Source: Jaminaea rosea
Taxonomy: Eukaryota > Basidiomycota > Exobasidiomycetes > Microstromatales
DNA: 64,000 nucleotides
Reading direction: 5' to 3'
Assembly (NCBI RefSeq): GCF_003144245.1
Contig: NW_020289976.1
Span: 496,001-560,000, forward strand
The position numbers were made by a program, and so were the translations under genes. Positions 11,877 to 24,192 of this stretch are shown here, one piece after another (position 1 is the first letter of the stretch; the number at the start of each line of letters is the position of its first letter). Below the pieces are notes generated by a model, which saw only the letters and a program-made list of their open reading frames with translations, did no database searches and was not told where the DNA came from.

Positions 11877-12345
11877 GGTGGGTGTTGGTTGCGAAGGGAG
11901 CGAAGGAAGGAGTTGATTGGCTGTTGTGCCTTGGGTGTCGTCTCGAGCCCTCGTGGAAGCAGCGGAGGCGGCGGCGGCAAGGAGACAGAGGTCCGTCGGG
12001 GCAAAGCAACACACACGCTCGCCTTGCCTTGGCGGATGATTAGCCCGCGTGTTAAGCAGGCGGATTGCGAGTGATTAGCCCTGCCCGCCTTACCGTGCTT
12101 AACCCTGGACTAATCGCTCCGATGCCCTCTCTCGCGCGCGGACCAGGTCGAGAGCTCGACCAGGACGATGAGCGACGGATGCCGACGGCGCCTTGCCTGC
12201 TGCTATCCCTACTCTCTCTCTCCTCCATCGACTTTGCTCACGTACCATCGACAGAAGAAAGAGCAGAAAGCATCAGCAGAAACACACAGATCACACGTCT
12301 CCGCACCCGTATAGCCCCTCTCCCAATTTCCCCCCTCAAGAGGCT
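11877..12345. promoter_or_regulatory. Divergent GLO3/NOT2 promoter with imperfect palindrome
   Basis: This 469-bp segment separates two divergent starts. Positions 12038-12115 hold an interrupted inverted repeat: GATTAG (12038-12043) and GTTAAGCA (12051-12058) on the left are mirrored by TGCTTAAC (12096-12103) and CTAATC (12110-12115) on the right. A third GATTAGCC copy lies at 12073-12080. The function is unknown; a two-half-site regulator binding site is possible. Confidence 0.4.
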
Positions 12346-14353
12346 ATGCAGCGACCGCCAGGAACTCAAACCCCAACGCGGCCGACCCAACATCAGCAGC
12401 AGCACCACCAGTCATCTCCCTTTGCGGGCCATCAAAGGCCAGCTCTACCGCCGGGAATGAACATTGGACAGACGCAATCTGCCTCGGGAGCAGGATCAGT
12501 GGGCAATGCGGCGCCGGGAGCTCCTTCTGGCGCGCCAGGGCTTCCAGGTGGCATGGGTGAGCGGGCGAGGCCTGGATCCCGCTTGGCTATCGAGCGTCTT
12601 TGGCTGACTTTCCATCTTGCTTTCTGCTACTTCTTAAGGCTCGCGAATGGGCTTTCCGCCATCAGGAATGGGCTCACCAGCAGCCGTACGAAGCATGGGA
12701 CCGGCAGGCTACGCAGCTCGATCAGGCGGAGGATCGCATGGCAACACCGGTGCAGGCAGCTACCTCTTTGCGGGAGGAGGCGGAGGAGGAGGAGCGGGTA
12801 GCTACGGTCAAGGTCAAGGCGGCGGTAATTTGGATATGAGTGATTTCCCAGCTCTTGGATCTGCAGGCGCTGGGGTCAGCCAGGGTCAAAGTGAGGCCGC
12901 GACAAGGCCACATTCGATCCGAATGGGCAAAGGAACTCACGCCTCTCACCTCCTTCTCCGCGCAGCCTCGTCACTAGCCTCAACGCTGAGCAACGCAGCA
13001 TCGCGAGGCGGAGCAGCTTCCTCAGGCCAAGGAAGTGGCTTCACAAGCGACGACTTCCCAGCACTTGGAGCTCCCTCAGCGGCAGGAGGCATGACAGGCG
13101 GGCCACAACATTTCGCGAATGGCAGCCAAGCACAGTCAGCGGCGACAGCGGCTGCAGCAGCAGCAGCGGCAGAACAGGCATCAGCAGCGGCCGCTCTCCA
13201 ACATCAGGCGTCGCAGAGGGAAGCGCACAGATTGGGCATGCTGTCCAATGTCAACGGATCGCCCCAAGCTGCCAATCGAGGGACAGGTCAGGGCCAGCCT
13301 CCAGCCTTGAATGCTGCGCGAGGAGGCTTCGGAGAGATGGAGAGGGTGAGCAGGCAGGGGATCGGCATGAATTGAATGAGCGACCGGTAGCCTGACCTTA
13401 ATCATCCTCCTCGCGTGCAGAACTACGCCACGAAGCTAGGTAGCTCGCAACCAACAGGCATGCCCGCTCTGTCAACAAACACAGGCGGCGCTCAATCATG
13501 GTCACAAGCAGAGGGAGGAGCATCCAACACGAATGGCACGGGCGCAAGAGGGACAGGTCCGCATCCGCCCTCGACGACCACGCCCGCCTCGCAGATACTG
13601 TACTCGCCAGCGGATCGGTTCGGTCTCATCGGATTGCTGAGGATCATCAAGCTGCAAGCCGCAGGGCCGGGGGCAGGGGGCGTCAATGGAGCCCCGCCAG
13701 AGGATGTGCAGATGTTGGCGTTGGGCACGGACTTGCAAACGTTGGGACTGGATGTAGGGAGCGAGCACCCGCTCTATCCCGACTTCCATACTCCCTGGTC
13801 TTCGGATGCTCACCCCCTCCAACGCTCGCAACGAAGCATGGTCGAGCCGGACTTCCACCTGCCCTCCTGCTACAATGTCCAACCGCCACCACCTGCCCAA
13901 ACAAAGGTCGCAAACTTCTCAGACGAGACACTCTTCTTCATCTTCTACTCCACTCCGCGGGACGTCCTCCAAGAAGTGGCAGCAATGGAGCTGCATCACC
14001 GCAACTGGCGCTTCCACAAAGAGCTGCAATTGTGGCTGACAAAGGAGCACAATATGGAGCCGACGCAGAAGACTCCGATGTACGAGAAGGGGCAGTATGT
14101 CTTTTGGGACGTAGAGAGCTGGCAAAGGGTCACCAAGAACTTTGTGCTGCTTTATGAGTTGTTGGAGGACAGGCCTGCACTAGCTGCTCAGGCGCAGGCG
14201 CAGCAGGCCCAGGCTATGCAGCAGCAGCAGCAGCAAGGCGGTGGACCTGGTGGCCAGGCAGAGCTTCAGACTGCTGGCGCTGGCGCGGCACCGTCCACAC
14301 CGTCACAGGTGAGTACGCCTGCTCAGACGCAAGCGCAGCCCGCGGGCAGATGA
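12346..14353 (+). CDS. NOT2: CCR4-NOT complex subunit Not2 (Cdc36)
   Basis: Four exons (12346-12556, 12639-12890, 12966-13345, 13421-14353) give 591 aa. The N-terminal half is Gln/Gly/Ala-rich and disordered, with two short conserved pieces, MSDFPALGS and SDDFPALGAP, as in Not2 proteins. The C-terminal NOT2/3/5 domain starts near LYSPADRFGLIGLLRI and includes TDLQTLGLDVGSEHPLYP and YEKGQYVFWDVESWQRVTKN. After it comes a Gln-rich tail. The protein is a scaffold of the CCR4-NOT deadenylase complex acting in mRNA decay and transcription control. The ATG at 12346 begins MQRPPGTQTPTRPTQ; upstream codons of that frame look non-coding. Introns are 75-82 nt. Confidence 0.92.
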
Positions 14354-14899
14354 GGCGAGCGTGCCGCGCCACGGTACGGGTCGAGATCTCTCTCTCTCTC
14401 CTCTTGTAAAACAAGGTCGATCAGCTCCATTCCATCCCATTCACTGAGCATGTGTGAACCGATGATGGGCACGAAGGCACAGTGCAGCGGTTCTCTGGCT
14501 GTGGTGGCGAGCAGGAGGCTGGCCAAAGGCAATGAGCAGCGGAGCGCGGAGGAGGGGGGCAACCACGTGTGAGATGTTGAAATCGCCCCTCCTTGGCCCC
14601 CTCTCGGGCGGTCCGCCTCCTGCCCCGCCGATCGTCGGCGCGGTTGGCTTCTCGTCATCGGAGCGCCAACGCCGTGGACATTGGGCTTCATCATCATCAC
14701 CACGATCACCCCATCCGTTGCTTGCTACCAATCTGAGGCAGCCGAGCACACACCTCTCATCTCCTCAACTCAGACTACTGGCCAGTTCGCAGTCAGCGTC
14801 ACCGACACGCATTGCAGGGTTTAGGCCCTTGCCACGACTTTTTGCTGCGACTGAGCAGTCGCGTCGGCTACTCCCAGCCCACAACACCACTTCGCCACC
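14354..14899. promoter_or_regulatory. NOT2 3' flank and FZO1 promoter/leader
   Basis: A 546-bp spacer between tandem plus-strand genes. A TCTCTCTCTCTCC tract follows the NOT2 stop (about 14388-14402). A CACGTG E-box lies at 14564-14569, 331 bp upstream of the FZO1 ATG. The ATG has a good context (GCCACCATGTC). No gene seen. Confidence 0.45.
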
Positions 14900-17806
14900 A
14901 TGTCTTCCCAGAAGTACTACCCCTCGTCATCCTCGTCAGCCTCTGCTGCCTCTTCGTCTGTGGTGAACACCCCTGCCACCAGCAACGAGAGCCTGCGCAG
15001 TGACTACTTCAATCAGAGCCATGCCATCCATGCGCCTATGAAGGAAGCAGAGGAGTCAGAGGAGGACCAAAGACAGAAGATGGCGGCCATGGAGGAGCAC
15101 GGCAAGAGATTTGCAGCAGCTCGTGATGGGTACGTATTTGGTTGAGGTGTGGAGTGCAATCACGAGCACACAACGACTGACCTCCATCCTCCGCCTCGCT
15201 CCACGCGCAGCCTCGTCTCGACAATCAACGAGACTGGCGGCATCCTCACTTCGCTGCGCGACTTCAACAAGCAGCGATGGATCGTTCACTACCCAGCCAT
15301 TGATCGTAAGCCCAGCACACAGCAGATTCGTCAGCGACAGGCTCTCCGCCGAAGCATGTCCGTCGATCCTCGAGAAGAGAGCGACAACTCCGCACCCCAT
15401 CAGCCGCGTCTGCAGCGCAGCTCGACGACGGCTCCTGGCAGTGTCCCCGCCACGCCTTCGCAGAGGTCCATGTCGCCGGTGACTATCGTGCTCAACGATG
15501 AAGAGGACGTCGAAGAGGCAGATGACCAGAGCGAGATGTCGGTGCTGCGCCTCGACCTCAAGCTCGGAGCCATTGGCAACAACCCCCAAGCCCTCGTCCA
15601 CAGCCTCGAGAAGTCGTCCATTGCTCAGCTTCTTGACGAGAGAATGACTTCGTCAATTCGCCAACTCGACAACCTTCGCAACCGTATCAGCGACACGCAG
15701 TCCAAGGTTCTCGTCACCGGTGACCTCAACGCTGGCAAGTCAACCTTTGTCAACTCGCTCATGCGACGGCGCTTGATGCCTGTCGACCAGCAGCCCTGCA
15801 CCACCGTCTTTTGCGAGGTGCTCGATGCTGAGCAGACCAATGAGGGGCGAGAAGAAGTCCATCTCATTAAGCAGGGCATGCTCTACGACTTGCAGAACGA
15901 CAACACCTACACTCGCCACTCGCTCTCAGACATCGAGCAACTCGTCGCTGATGCAGAGGAGCTCAGCCCAGAGGACGCGCCCATGATCAAGTGCTACTGT
16001 CACGACACGAGGAGCACTCAAGAGTCGCTGCTCCGCAACGGCATCGTCGACATTGCCCTCATCGACGCTCCTGGTCTCAACAGGGACAGCCTTCAAACCA
16101 CTGCTCTCTTTGCCCGCCAGGAGGAGATCGACGTCGTCGTCTTCGTCGTCAGCGCCGAGAACCACTTCACCCTGTCTGCCAAAGAGTTCCTCTGGAACGC
16201 CTCGAATGACAAGGCTTACATCTTCATCGTCGTCAACAAGTTCGACCAGATCCGCAACAAGGACAAGTGCAAGCGCCTGGTGCTCGAGCAGATCAAGCAG
16301 CTCAGTCCGCGCACCTACGAGGACGCAGAGGAGCTCGTCCACTTTGTCGACTCTGACTCCGTCTTCGGCGGCGATGATGTAGAGTCCTCGACGCCCACCG
16401 AGGACAAGAAACATGCTGGCCAGAGCCTTGCGACCACTTCGTCGTCGGCGATGAGCTTTGCCCGCCTGGAGGCCTGTCTGCGCGACTTCGTGCTGCAACG
16501 CCGCGAAAAGAGCAAGCTCATGCCCGCTCAAACCTATTTGCTCCGCCTCCTATCGGACATCGAGTTCCTTGCTCAGACCAACCTCGGCGTAGCAAATGCA
16601 GAGCTCGAAGAGGCAAAGCGTCTTCTCGCTGAGGCCCGTCCCGCCCTCGCGCAATGCAAGGCTGCTCACAACAAGATCGAGGCCCAGCTCGAGGGTGAAG
16701 AAGACGGTGTCGTCACTCAAGTTTCCCAGAATGCCCAGGCCGCCTTCAACAACGCCATCGACCTCATTGGACAGGGTAAGCCAGCCTCACTACAGGCCTC
16801 TCTGCCGCCATACCCCGGCTTCTTCTCTGCGTTTGAGTACAGTGCTGCTGTGCGACAGACCTTCGTAGAAAGTCTCGAGCTCGCCGTACGCGAGGCTGAG
16901 CAGATGGCTCGTGTCGCTACGGGCGAGACGGTGCAGCGTATCAAGGAGATGGGTGATGTGCACTTGCCTGGAGACGTCGAGCGTAGCAGGCGCGAATTCA
17001 GGCCGGACGCTATGTTCGCCAAGCGACTTCGTCGTCAGAACAGCGGTGTGGCTGGGCTTGGTTTGGGTCTTTCGCGTGACATCACCGATGCTCGCCTTTC
17101 CGACGTCTTCGATGTCGGCTATTACGTCCAAATCATCACGCGCAGCGAGGACGACAGCCAAGAGGGAGAGGGTCAGAAGTCCTCCAAGAAGTCTTCCCTC
17201 GAGGATGAGCTCGGCCTCATTTCCACCGTCGGCGTTGGCCTTGGTGCCATGACCTTGTTGGGCAGCAAAGTCGTCGGCGCAACGTCTGCCCTCGGCGCTG
17301 CGGTCAACATTACGAATCTGCTCAAAGACCCCACGGTACAAAAGTGGGGACCGCGAATCGTCTTCGTCGGCACTGCCGGCTTCGTCGCGCACCTCATCAT
17401 GAATCTGCACAACTCGATCCCACGCTCAGTCGGTCGTTCTATGAAGAAGGAGCTCACCGGACGCCGCAGCGCTGGACCCACGGCTCAACACGTAGTCAAG
17501 CTTATCGCCTCGGCTGCTTCGCTCGACTCGACCGCCGTCGCTCCCACCAGCGAGGAGGCTGCTCCCGTACACTTCGCGACTCAACACCAAGAGCGCCTCT
17601 CCCGCGAGGTGCGCAAGGTCATTCGCCTCGCCGGATGGGACCTCCAGGAGCGCTTCCGTGTCGCGCTCGCTGAGAAGCGTGGTGTTGTGGAGCGACTGGA
17701 GGGGCAGGAGGGGAAGAGCAAGGAGGCGATTGTGTGGTTTGGCCAGACGAGCGCGAGGGTCAAGGAGGTCAGAGGACGAGTATATGAGGTAGAGATCGTG
17801 TCGTGA
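14900..17806 (+). CDS. FZO1: Mitofusin Fzo1, mitochondrial outer-membrane fusion GTPase
   Basis: Two exons (14900-15129, 15211-17806) give 941 aa. The dynamin-like GTPase domain has G1 GDLNAGKSTF (about residue 247), G3 DAPGLN (about 362) and G4 NKFDQI (about 417). Heptad-repeat regions flank it. Two hydrophobic segments near residues 746 (GVGLGAMTLLG) and 793 (IVFVGTAGFVAHLIM) fit the paired membrane anchor of Fzo1, with a C-terminal coiled coil after them. Family role: homotypic tethering and fusion of mitochondrial outer membranes. The intron uses a GTACGT donor, one of few here with A at +3. Length slightly exceeds yeast Fzo1 because of a Ser/Pro/acidic insert around residues 120-180. Confidence 0.95.
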
Positions 17807-18297
17807 CGCGACGCCTCGCACACTACTTTGATTCTCGATTGTGATATCTAGCGCTAGCCATAGCCGCCACCGCTCTTGGCTCCCTGGGCTGTCAACTGTA
17901 CTCTTTCACCTCTTTGCATCCTCTTCTCTCTCTCTTCCTTTGTTTTACGATACCGGCACACTACTCTACGCTTGCGATGCCATCACGAGTCCTTCATGTC
18001 TTCTCATATGTCTTGTTGAAATCTCATTCATCCATCCACACCATGAACAGGGCCTTTGCCTTGAGATATGCGGGGGCCGATTCACGCTGTGGATGACGCA
18101 GATGCGTGGCGGCGGGAGCGGGCTGCGCTGCCTCAAGTCAACTCGCCCCGCCCGGTCCCCGGCGACCTCTCGTGGCTCACAATGTCCTTCCCGCCCGCCC
18201 GCATCGACCGAGTCGACCGACGTCGTCGTCGACCGCATAGACTAAGCCTCCTTTCCCATCCAATCAACACCTACATCACATCTCCATCTTCGGCACG
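17807..18297. promoter_or_regulatory. FZO1 3' flank and ETFB promoter
   Basis: A 491-bp tandem spacer. It contains CT-rich tracts (CTCTTCTCTCTCTCTTCC, about 17920-17938) and CACATCTCCATCTTCGGCACG just before the ETFB start. No gene seen. Confidence 0.4.
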
Positions 18298-19233
18298 ATG
18301 CACGCCACAATCCCCAGCATGATGCGCCCAACGGGCATCGCCTCGGCCCTTCGAGTCATGGTCCCCGTCAAGCGCACAATCGACTACGCAGTCAAGATCC
18401 GCGTCGCTTCAGACGGCAAGGGGGTTGACACCAATGTCAAGCATGCCATGAACCCCTTTGATGAGATTGCCGTTGAGGAGGCAGTCAGATTGAGGGAGAA
18501 GCACAAGGGAGCCATCTCCAAGATCGTGAGTGGGGGGCTCTGCAGACGGCGAGGGTAGTGGCGGGCGACGCTGACAATGTTAATCCTCACATCTACTCGC
18601 TTTCAGACGGCCGTATCAGCCGGCCCCGCAAAGACGGCCGACGTCCTCCGTACAGCCCTTGCCATGGGCGCAGACGACGCCATTCACGTTGAGATCCCGG
18701 ACAACTCCCTTGGTGGCCCCCTCGAGCCGCTGGGCGTCTCCAAGATCCTGCGCGAAGTAATCAAGAAGGCCAACGAAGAAGAGGAGGTCGGTCTCGTCAT
18801 CATGGGCAAGCAGGCAATTGACGACGATGCCTCTCAGACTGGTCAGATGCTCGCAGCGCAGCTTGACTGGCCACAGGCCACTTTTGCATCCAAGCTCGAG
18901 TTTACGAGCGGAAAGTTGGAGAAGGGCGAGGAGGTCCAAGTCACTCGCGAAGTGGATGGTGGACTTGCTGTCGTCAAGACGAAGCTGCCCTTTGTCATGA
19001 CGACCGACCTGCGTCTCAACGAGCCGCGCTACGCCTCTCTGCCGAACATCATGAAGGCCAAGAAGAAGCCCTTCAAGAAATACAGCCTCAAGGACTTGGG
19101 CCTCGAAGATGACGCCAAGCCGAGGTTGGAGGTACTCAAGGTCGCTGAGCCGCCCAAGAGGGAGGGAGGCGCCAAGGTCGAGGATGTGGATGCTCTCATC
19201 TCGAAGCTCAAGGAGCTCGGCAGGATCGACTGA
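18298..19233 (+). CDS. ETFB: Electron transfer flavoprotein beta subunit, mitochondrial
   Basis: Two exons (18298-18525, 18607-19233) code for 284 aa. The protein starts [20 protein letters not shown] followed by [16 protein letters not shown], the canonical ETF-beta start. Further hallmarks are [15 protein letters not shown], the nucleotide-fold segment [39 protein letters not shown] and the recognition-loop region [23 protein letters not shown] accepts electrons from acyl-CoA and other dehydrogenases and passes them to ETF-ubiquinone oxidoreductase. The family is usually near 250-260 aa; the extra residues are an N-terminal extension of about 20 residues and a slightly longer C-terminus. 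Its partner ETFA lies 13 kb away. Confidence 0.95.
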
Positions 19234-20000
19234 GCGTGAGGTAGGGCATGTATATGATACGATCGCAGGTGGCGGAGGCGCATAGCCACCTACTCATCAC
19301 CATCTAATAGAATGAAGGATCACAGTCAGCATTCACAAGCTCCTCGTGATCGTCTGCGACCACATCTGTGCGAGCCGGAGCTGCCTTCCCACCTTGGCAT
19401 CCTTCACCTTCAGATCCGGCTTCTCGCCCGCCGCCCCCCGATTACCGCTCCGGGCGGGTGGTAATGAAGCGTTGGCCTGCAGCCGCGCCAAGGCAGGAGG
19501 TTGACGTCCGTCTTGTTCACCTGGTTTGTGCGTCGTCTCATCTCCGAGCTGCTGAGACTTCTCCCCATTTCCCAGGAGGCAAGTGCCGTCTACGGAATGC
19601 CGCTCTAGGCGGTGCTTGCCGCCATGCCGATATTCATGGGTGATCATCGGAGCTGGATGTCGTAATCGCACGAGCAGCAGCCAATGGTTGTCGACTTCCC
19701 ACTCACGCCGTTGCCAATGCAGGCAGTGCGAGCGCTGACCGATGAAAGTGGACCGTGGCGGCTACGTCTGACTGCATTGCGCGTCTGGCATTGCGAGGTC
19801 GGCCTTTGCTCTTTGCTACTTGCCGCTTGACAGGCAGGGCTCTGTCATTGCCTCCTCTGACCAACTGACCTAATTTCTGCCTCTCGTCTCTCGTTTACTC
19901 AACCTCAGGACCGTCCCTGCAAGCGTACCTGGTCGCTCCATTGCTGCTCTGCTCGACGATCCACCGCAAAACCCAAGCACACCCATTGGAACGGCAGGTC
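19234..20000. other. Intergenic, 0.77 kb
   Basis: Spacer between ETFB and the next plus-strand gene. Short frames on both strands have no recognisable product. The last 150 bp is pyrimidine-rich (CTAATTTCTGCCTCTCGTCTCTCG), suggesting a promoter or leader for the membrane-protein gene. Confidence 0.35.
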
Positions 20001-21079
20001 ATGCCCTGGCTCGCATTGCCTCTGCTGACCAGAGACAAGTTCGATCAGCCCCACAACGCTATCACGGGCCTCGTCATAGGGGCTATCGTCCTCCTCACAG
20101 TGATCCTCGTTCTCAGGTGAGCGGTGCGGGAGTCCCTGCGACTACACACACTCCCAACGCTGACTGCTTTCCTCTGTGCCCGCACCACAGCTGCATTCGC
20201 ATCCGAGTTGGCCATGACGGTCGTCGCCGTGACAAACTACTTTCCTCCTCAGACGGGCTCCGTCGTCTGCCCTGGCTACTTGGCTCCAAAGGACGATCTC
20301 GGGAAGGGATGAGTTCCGAGGACCATCTCGAGACTCGCGGGCAAATGATCGGAAGATCCATCGCTCTGGGCTCGACTACAGCGGGTACGATCGTGAGCGA
20401 CAGGAGCGATACGCCTGCTTCTTTGATCCCCCTCGTCATCATCCGCAGGGACGGCTCAGCAGTCACTCCAGCAGGCGTCACCCGCCGCCTAGAAGACGAA
20501 GGTGGCCTGTCCCTTCTACAGCTCCGCCTGGAGGAGGAACGACATCGTTCGCGAGCGCGCCAGCACGAAGACGAGATCATGGCGGGTATATGCCAGCCTG
20601 GCTTCTTTGCTTCGAGAGAGGAAGAAGCGCAAAGACGAAGCTTGCGGAGCTCGCGCGACTCGAGGGCCCGCCCTGCTTCTGGTGGATCGGGCGCAGTGAT
20701 GGGCAGCAGCTGCGCGAACGAGGCAAGCTCGATCGTCAAGCCGACTCAGGCTGCTGCTCGCGATCAGAACTGTCATCGACGTTAACTTGTCGGCGGCATC
20801 TCCTTCCCACCTCCCCAGCATCGTCTTCACAGCAGCTTTGCCGTGGCCAACCCAGGCGCGCCAGAATTATCTCTTCGCCAGGGCGATGTCGAATTGCAGA
20901 CGGTGACAGAGGGTGCTCGATCGCCGCCACCTGCCTACGCTTCAGTAGAATGTCTCACTGCGGCTGTCGAGAGGGGCAGTGAGTCTGCAGAGCGCGAGCC
21001 AGGATGGGGAGAGGGATTGGTCCACCAGGCAGAGTTACCGGCTTCACTGCGCGTGAATGGAAGGACGGAAACGTCATAG
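20001..21079 (+). CDS. Orphan single-pass membrane protein (3' structure uncertain)
   Basis: Exon 1 (20001-20116) starts MPWLALPLLTRDKFDQP and contains one hydrophobic segment, ITGLVIGAIVLLTVILVL. A GTGAGC donor joins exon 2 at 20191 in frame (SCIRIRVGHDGRRR), a basic cytoplasmic-like tail. Read without more splicing, the frame ends at 20785 (236 aa). However, a GTGAGC...CGCAG pair within 20395-20450 and a frame at about 20843-21079 with SPPPAYASVE (a PPxY motif) suggest extra introns and a C-terminus ending near 21079. PPxY motifs bind Rsp5/Nedd4 ubiquitin ligases. I recognise no family. It resembles the other orphan membrane protein at 27720 in layout only. Confidence 0.45.
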
Positions 21080-21514
21080 ACTACCATCTCTTACCATGAA
21101 ATCCATCTGATTCTGTTCCATGCAAGCGTGCGGGCCCAATGCTAGTCACTCATGCTCTGCTTGGTACCATTCGATGTTGGACACATTGATGGAGTGAGGG
21201 GAGGCTGGAAGATATGCGAGGGCGGGAAGAGGCCCAAGGGTCGCGTCTCCTTCCGCGCCAAAAAGTGAGCTCACGGACCAAGACTTCCACTTGGTCCGTG
21301 TTGAAGCGGCTCATCTTTTCTACCTTCCCTTCGTTCCTCAACCAAGAGCGAGCAGTGAGGTGGGCGACATCCTCACGTAGCTTCCAGCGACGCGGGTGGG
21401 CTCGTTGACAAGCGGTGTTCCAGCGTCCTCGACCTTGCCACAACTCGCAGCCGCTCCTCCATTTTCCGCTCACCCTCCGCCTCTAGCCGCTCCCTCTTCC
21501 CTCTTTGAGCCATC
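21080..21514. other. Intergenic, 0.44 kb
   Basis: Spacer before the WD-like protein gene. No domain-bearing frame and no clear motif apart from a pyrimidine-rich leader immediately before the ATG at 21515. Confidence 0.35.
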
Positions 21515-24037
21515 ATGGCTCGCAAGAGGAACAAGGGCGCAGCGTCAGGCACAGGCCGAGGTGGCGGTGGCGACACGTCGTCTTCCCTCCCTGACCCTCC
21601 TTCGTCCTCATCCGCTCCTGCAGGCTCGACATCTGCAGCTCCCATCCCTTGCCCACCTGGCTACCTCTGGGACGGCAAGCGATTCTACAAGATGCCCCCC
21701 AACCTCTCCCGCGTTCAGGTGTCGGAGGGGTCTAGTGGATCTGAGGGCGAGAAGCCTGGCTCGTCCAAGAAGAAAGCCAAGAGCAGTGGAGATACGAAGA
21801 TCAAGCGCAGCAGCAGCCACCATTCTCGCATCTCTCAGCTCCAAGACATCACGGACGTTGCACTTGAGGGCGAAGACTACGATGGGGATCAAGCCACACC
21901 TCGCTCCGTCTTCGCCTTTACGCCTGCCAGTCCTCCGGCTGGCCATATCAAATGGTCCTCTTCAAGCGGCCTGCCAGCCCCTATGCCCCCTCGCAGCTCC
22001 GCACCTTCTTCAGCTTCCGCTCATCGTTGGAAGATGTGAGCAGGCGATGTCACGATGCTCGGGACGACATGACATGCTGATCAAGACCTTGACCCTTCAG
22101 GAGCACGCTGCAGCGCCAGATCGATTCGTACAAGTTCTTCAGTCGGGATGTCCTCGACGGTAATGATCTGCCCATGGGTCTACATTCTTCAATTGAATCG
22201 GAAGTCTCGCACTCTGCAAGGATCGATACCTTCGACGCTACTGGCAGCCTCGTCTGGCTCCAGGCACAGTGTGTTGAGCGACGTCACTACGATGGCATCA
22301 CAACAGGCTCGCTGTAAGTAGTCTCAGAGCTGAGACTAGCCAGGTCTGCGTCGGCTTTCCTGGGCGTAGCGATGCTGACAGCAAAGGGCATCGGCTCGCA
22401 GCTACTTCGACAGCGCAGGCAGGACTATGGGAGGGCAGCGCTTTACATCGTCCTGGCAAAAGCAGCTTCGCGAGAGCTCCTCTGCCACAACATCCGAGAT
22501 TGAAGAGTACGGAGAGGATGCCACGCTAGATTGCTATTGGGACGCATCCTTCCTCCGCGACTCTCACATTGGCTTCAGCCCTGTTCCGCACCCTGGCCTT
22601 CCAAGCGACAGTCAGCATGACATCCGACTCTTTGACTTTGACGAGGAGTCCCCGCGATCCCGAGGGCTGGTCGCTACGAACCACGAGATGATTACGGGCG
22701 AGGAAGTCTGGTCCTCGTTCGACATGCCGACGTGTCAGAAGGTATTGACCGCCACTGTCAGCCCCTCGCTCCTGGCCGACAAGCCCTGCCGAGAGATAAT
22801 GAAGGCGACTACCAAGCAGAAGAACAACAAGCGCTGGAAAAGCCTTTACGTCGCTATCGTCTGTGAGTTCAGGCTCGCATCCAGCTGATCAGGCCGACAC
22901 TGACCATCGACGCTCCTGCTGACCATCACCACCCACTTCCACTCGCGTCTGTACACAGTCGACATCCACCAGAACAAAGCCCCTAAGCTGAGCGAGATTC
23001 ACTGGGCTCCGAGCGGCGTTGCGATCGTCAACATTCCTAGAACCACCAAGAAAGAGCATTCCGCGGTCGCCCTGAGCGAAGGCACGGGACTCTGCTGGCT
23101 GGGCTACTCAGACGGTCACATCGACCTTTTTGACCCCTCCGAATACACGACCGGAGTCATCGATGAGTGCGAGCCCTACCGTGAGGGAGCTTATTCAGCT
23201 GGGGTCTACCGGGTCATACCGGACATCTGGGAAGCCCTGCCAAAGTCCACGGAGCGAGGGGCTGTCACCAACCTCATCACCGTCGGCACGAGTGAAGTGG
23301 TAGCCGCCTTCTCCACGGGTGCCGTGCTTCTCCTTAAGATCACAGACAACGAGGCTGTAATTGTTAGACAGTACGTTGGTCATGTCAACACAGGCACGCG
23401 CTGCGTCAAGATGAGCGTCCATCAGGACAGTCGAATGATGGCAATACTTGGCACTGACAGGAAGTTGCGAATTTGGCATCTGGATAACGAATACCCCTTC
23501 AACACCTCCTGGCATCGACAGCGCCCAGGGTACATGCCACCGCTTGATCTCTTGCCTCTGTCAGACTCGCAGCAAGAGCGGCTCCTGAAGCGCACGAAAG
23601 ATCAACATGGCGAGGCCGCTACTCAGTCCGCTGGCAAGCCAGCTCTGGTCGTTCTAGACCGTATGGGTATTCGGCCTCTCCATGATTCCAAGGCGCAAGC
23701 GGCGATGCAAGTGCGGGTCGAAGACATGGTATGGAGGCAGTCCTGCGGTATGGCCTTCACGCCGACGGCCTGGGCAGCAGACCGAGATCAACAATGGGAG
23801 ATGACGAGGAATTTTGATAGGCGAGGCAAGCCACAGGTGATTACGCCAGGCCTGTTGCCGGGAATTGCCTGCTGTATTCCGAGCGGCTACGGCATATCCG
23901 TTGTCTATCTTGAGCCGGAGAGGAGGGAGGGCGTGAGGATTGAGGTCGAGGAGTCTGAAGGTCAGGGGAAGAAGGAGGCAAAGGAGGGTGAGGAGGGTGA
24001 GGAGGAGAAGAGCGGCAGCTCGTCGGCACAAAGCTGA
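21515..24037 (+). CDS. WD-repeat-like protein of unknown function
   Basis: Four exons (21515-22035, 22101-22313, 22402-22862, 22959-24037) join in frame to 757 aa. The N-terminus is Ser/Gly-rich and basic with a short aromatic element, CPPGYLWDGKRFYKMPP. The middle and C-terminal parts contain beta-propeller-like blades, for example WLGYSDGHIDLFDPSEY, VAAFSTGAVLLLKI and LGTDRKLRIWHLDNEYPF. The tail is acidic and low-complexity. I cannot name the family. The aromatic element vaguely recalls DCAF4-type WD proteins, but this is too weak to assign. The convergent neighbour is PTH2, with a CAT microsatellite and assembly gap between them. Confidence 0.75.
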
Positions 24038-24080
24038 GGAGCAGCAGAGCAGGTCACACAACATCTATACCTCTCCCAGA

Positions 24081-24112
<32 letters not shown>

Positions 24113-24157
24113 NNNNNNNNNNNNNNNNNNNNNNNNNNNNNNNNNNNNNNNNNNNNN

Positions 24158-24192
<35 letters not shown>

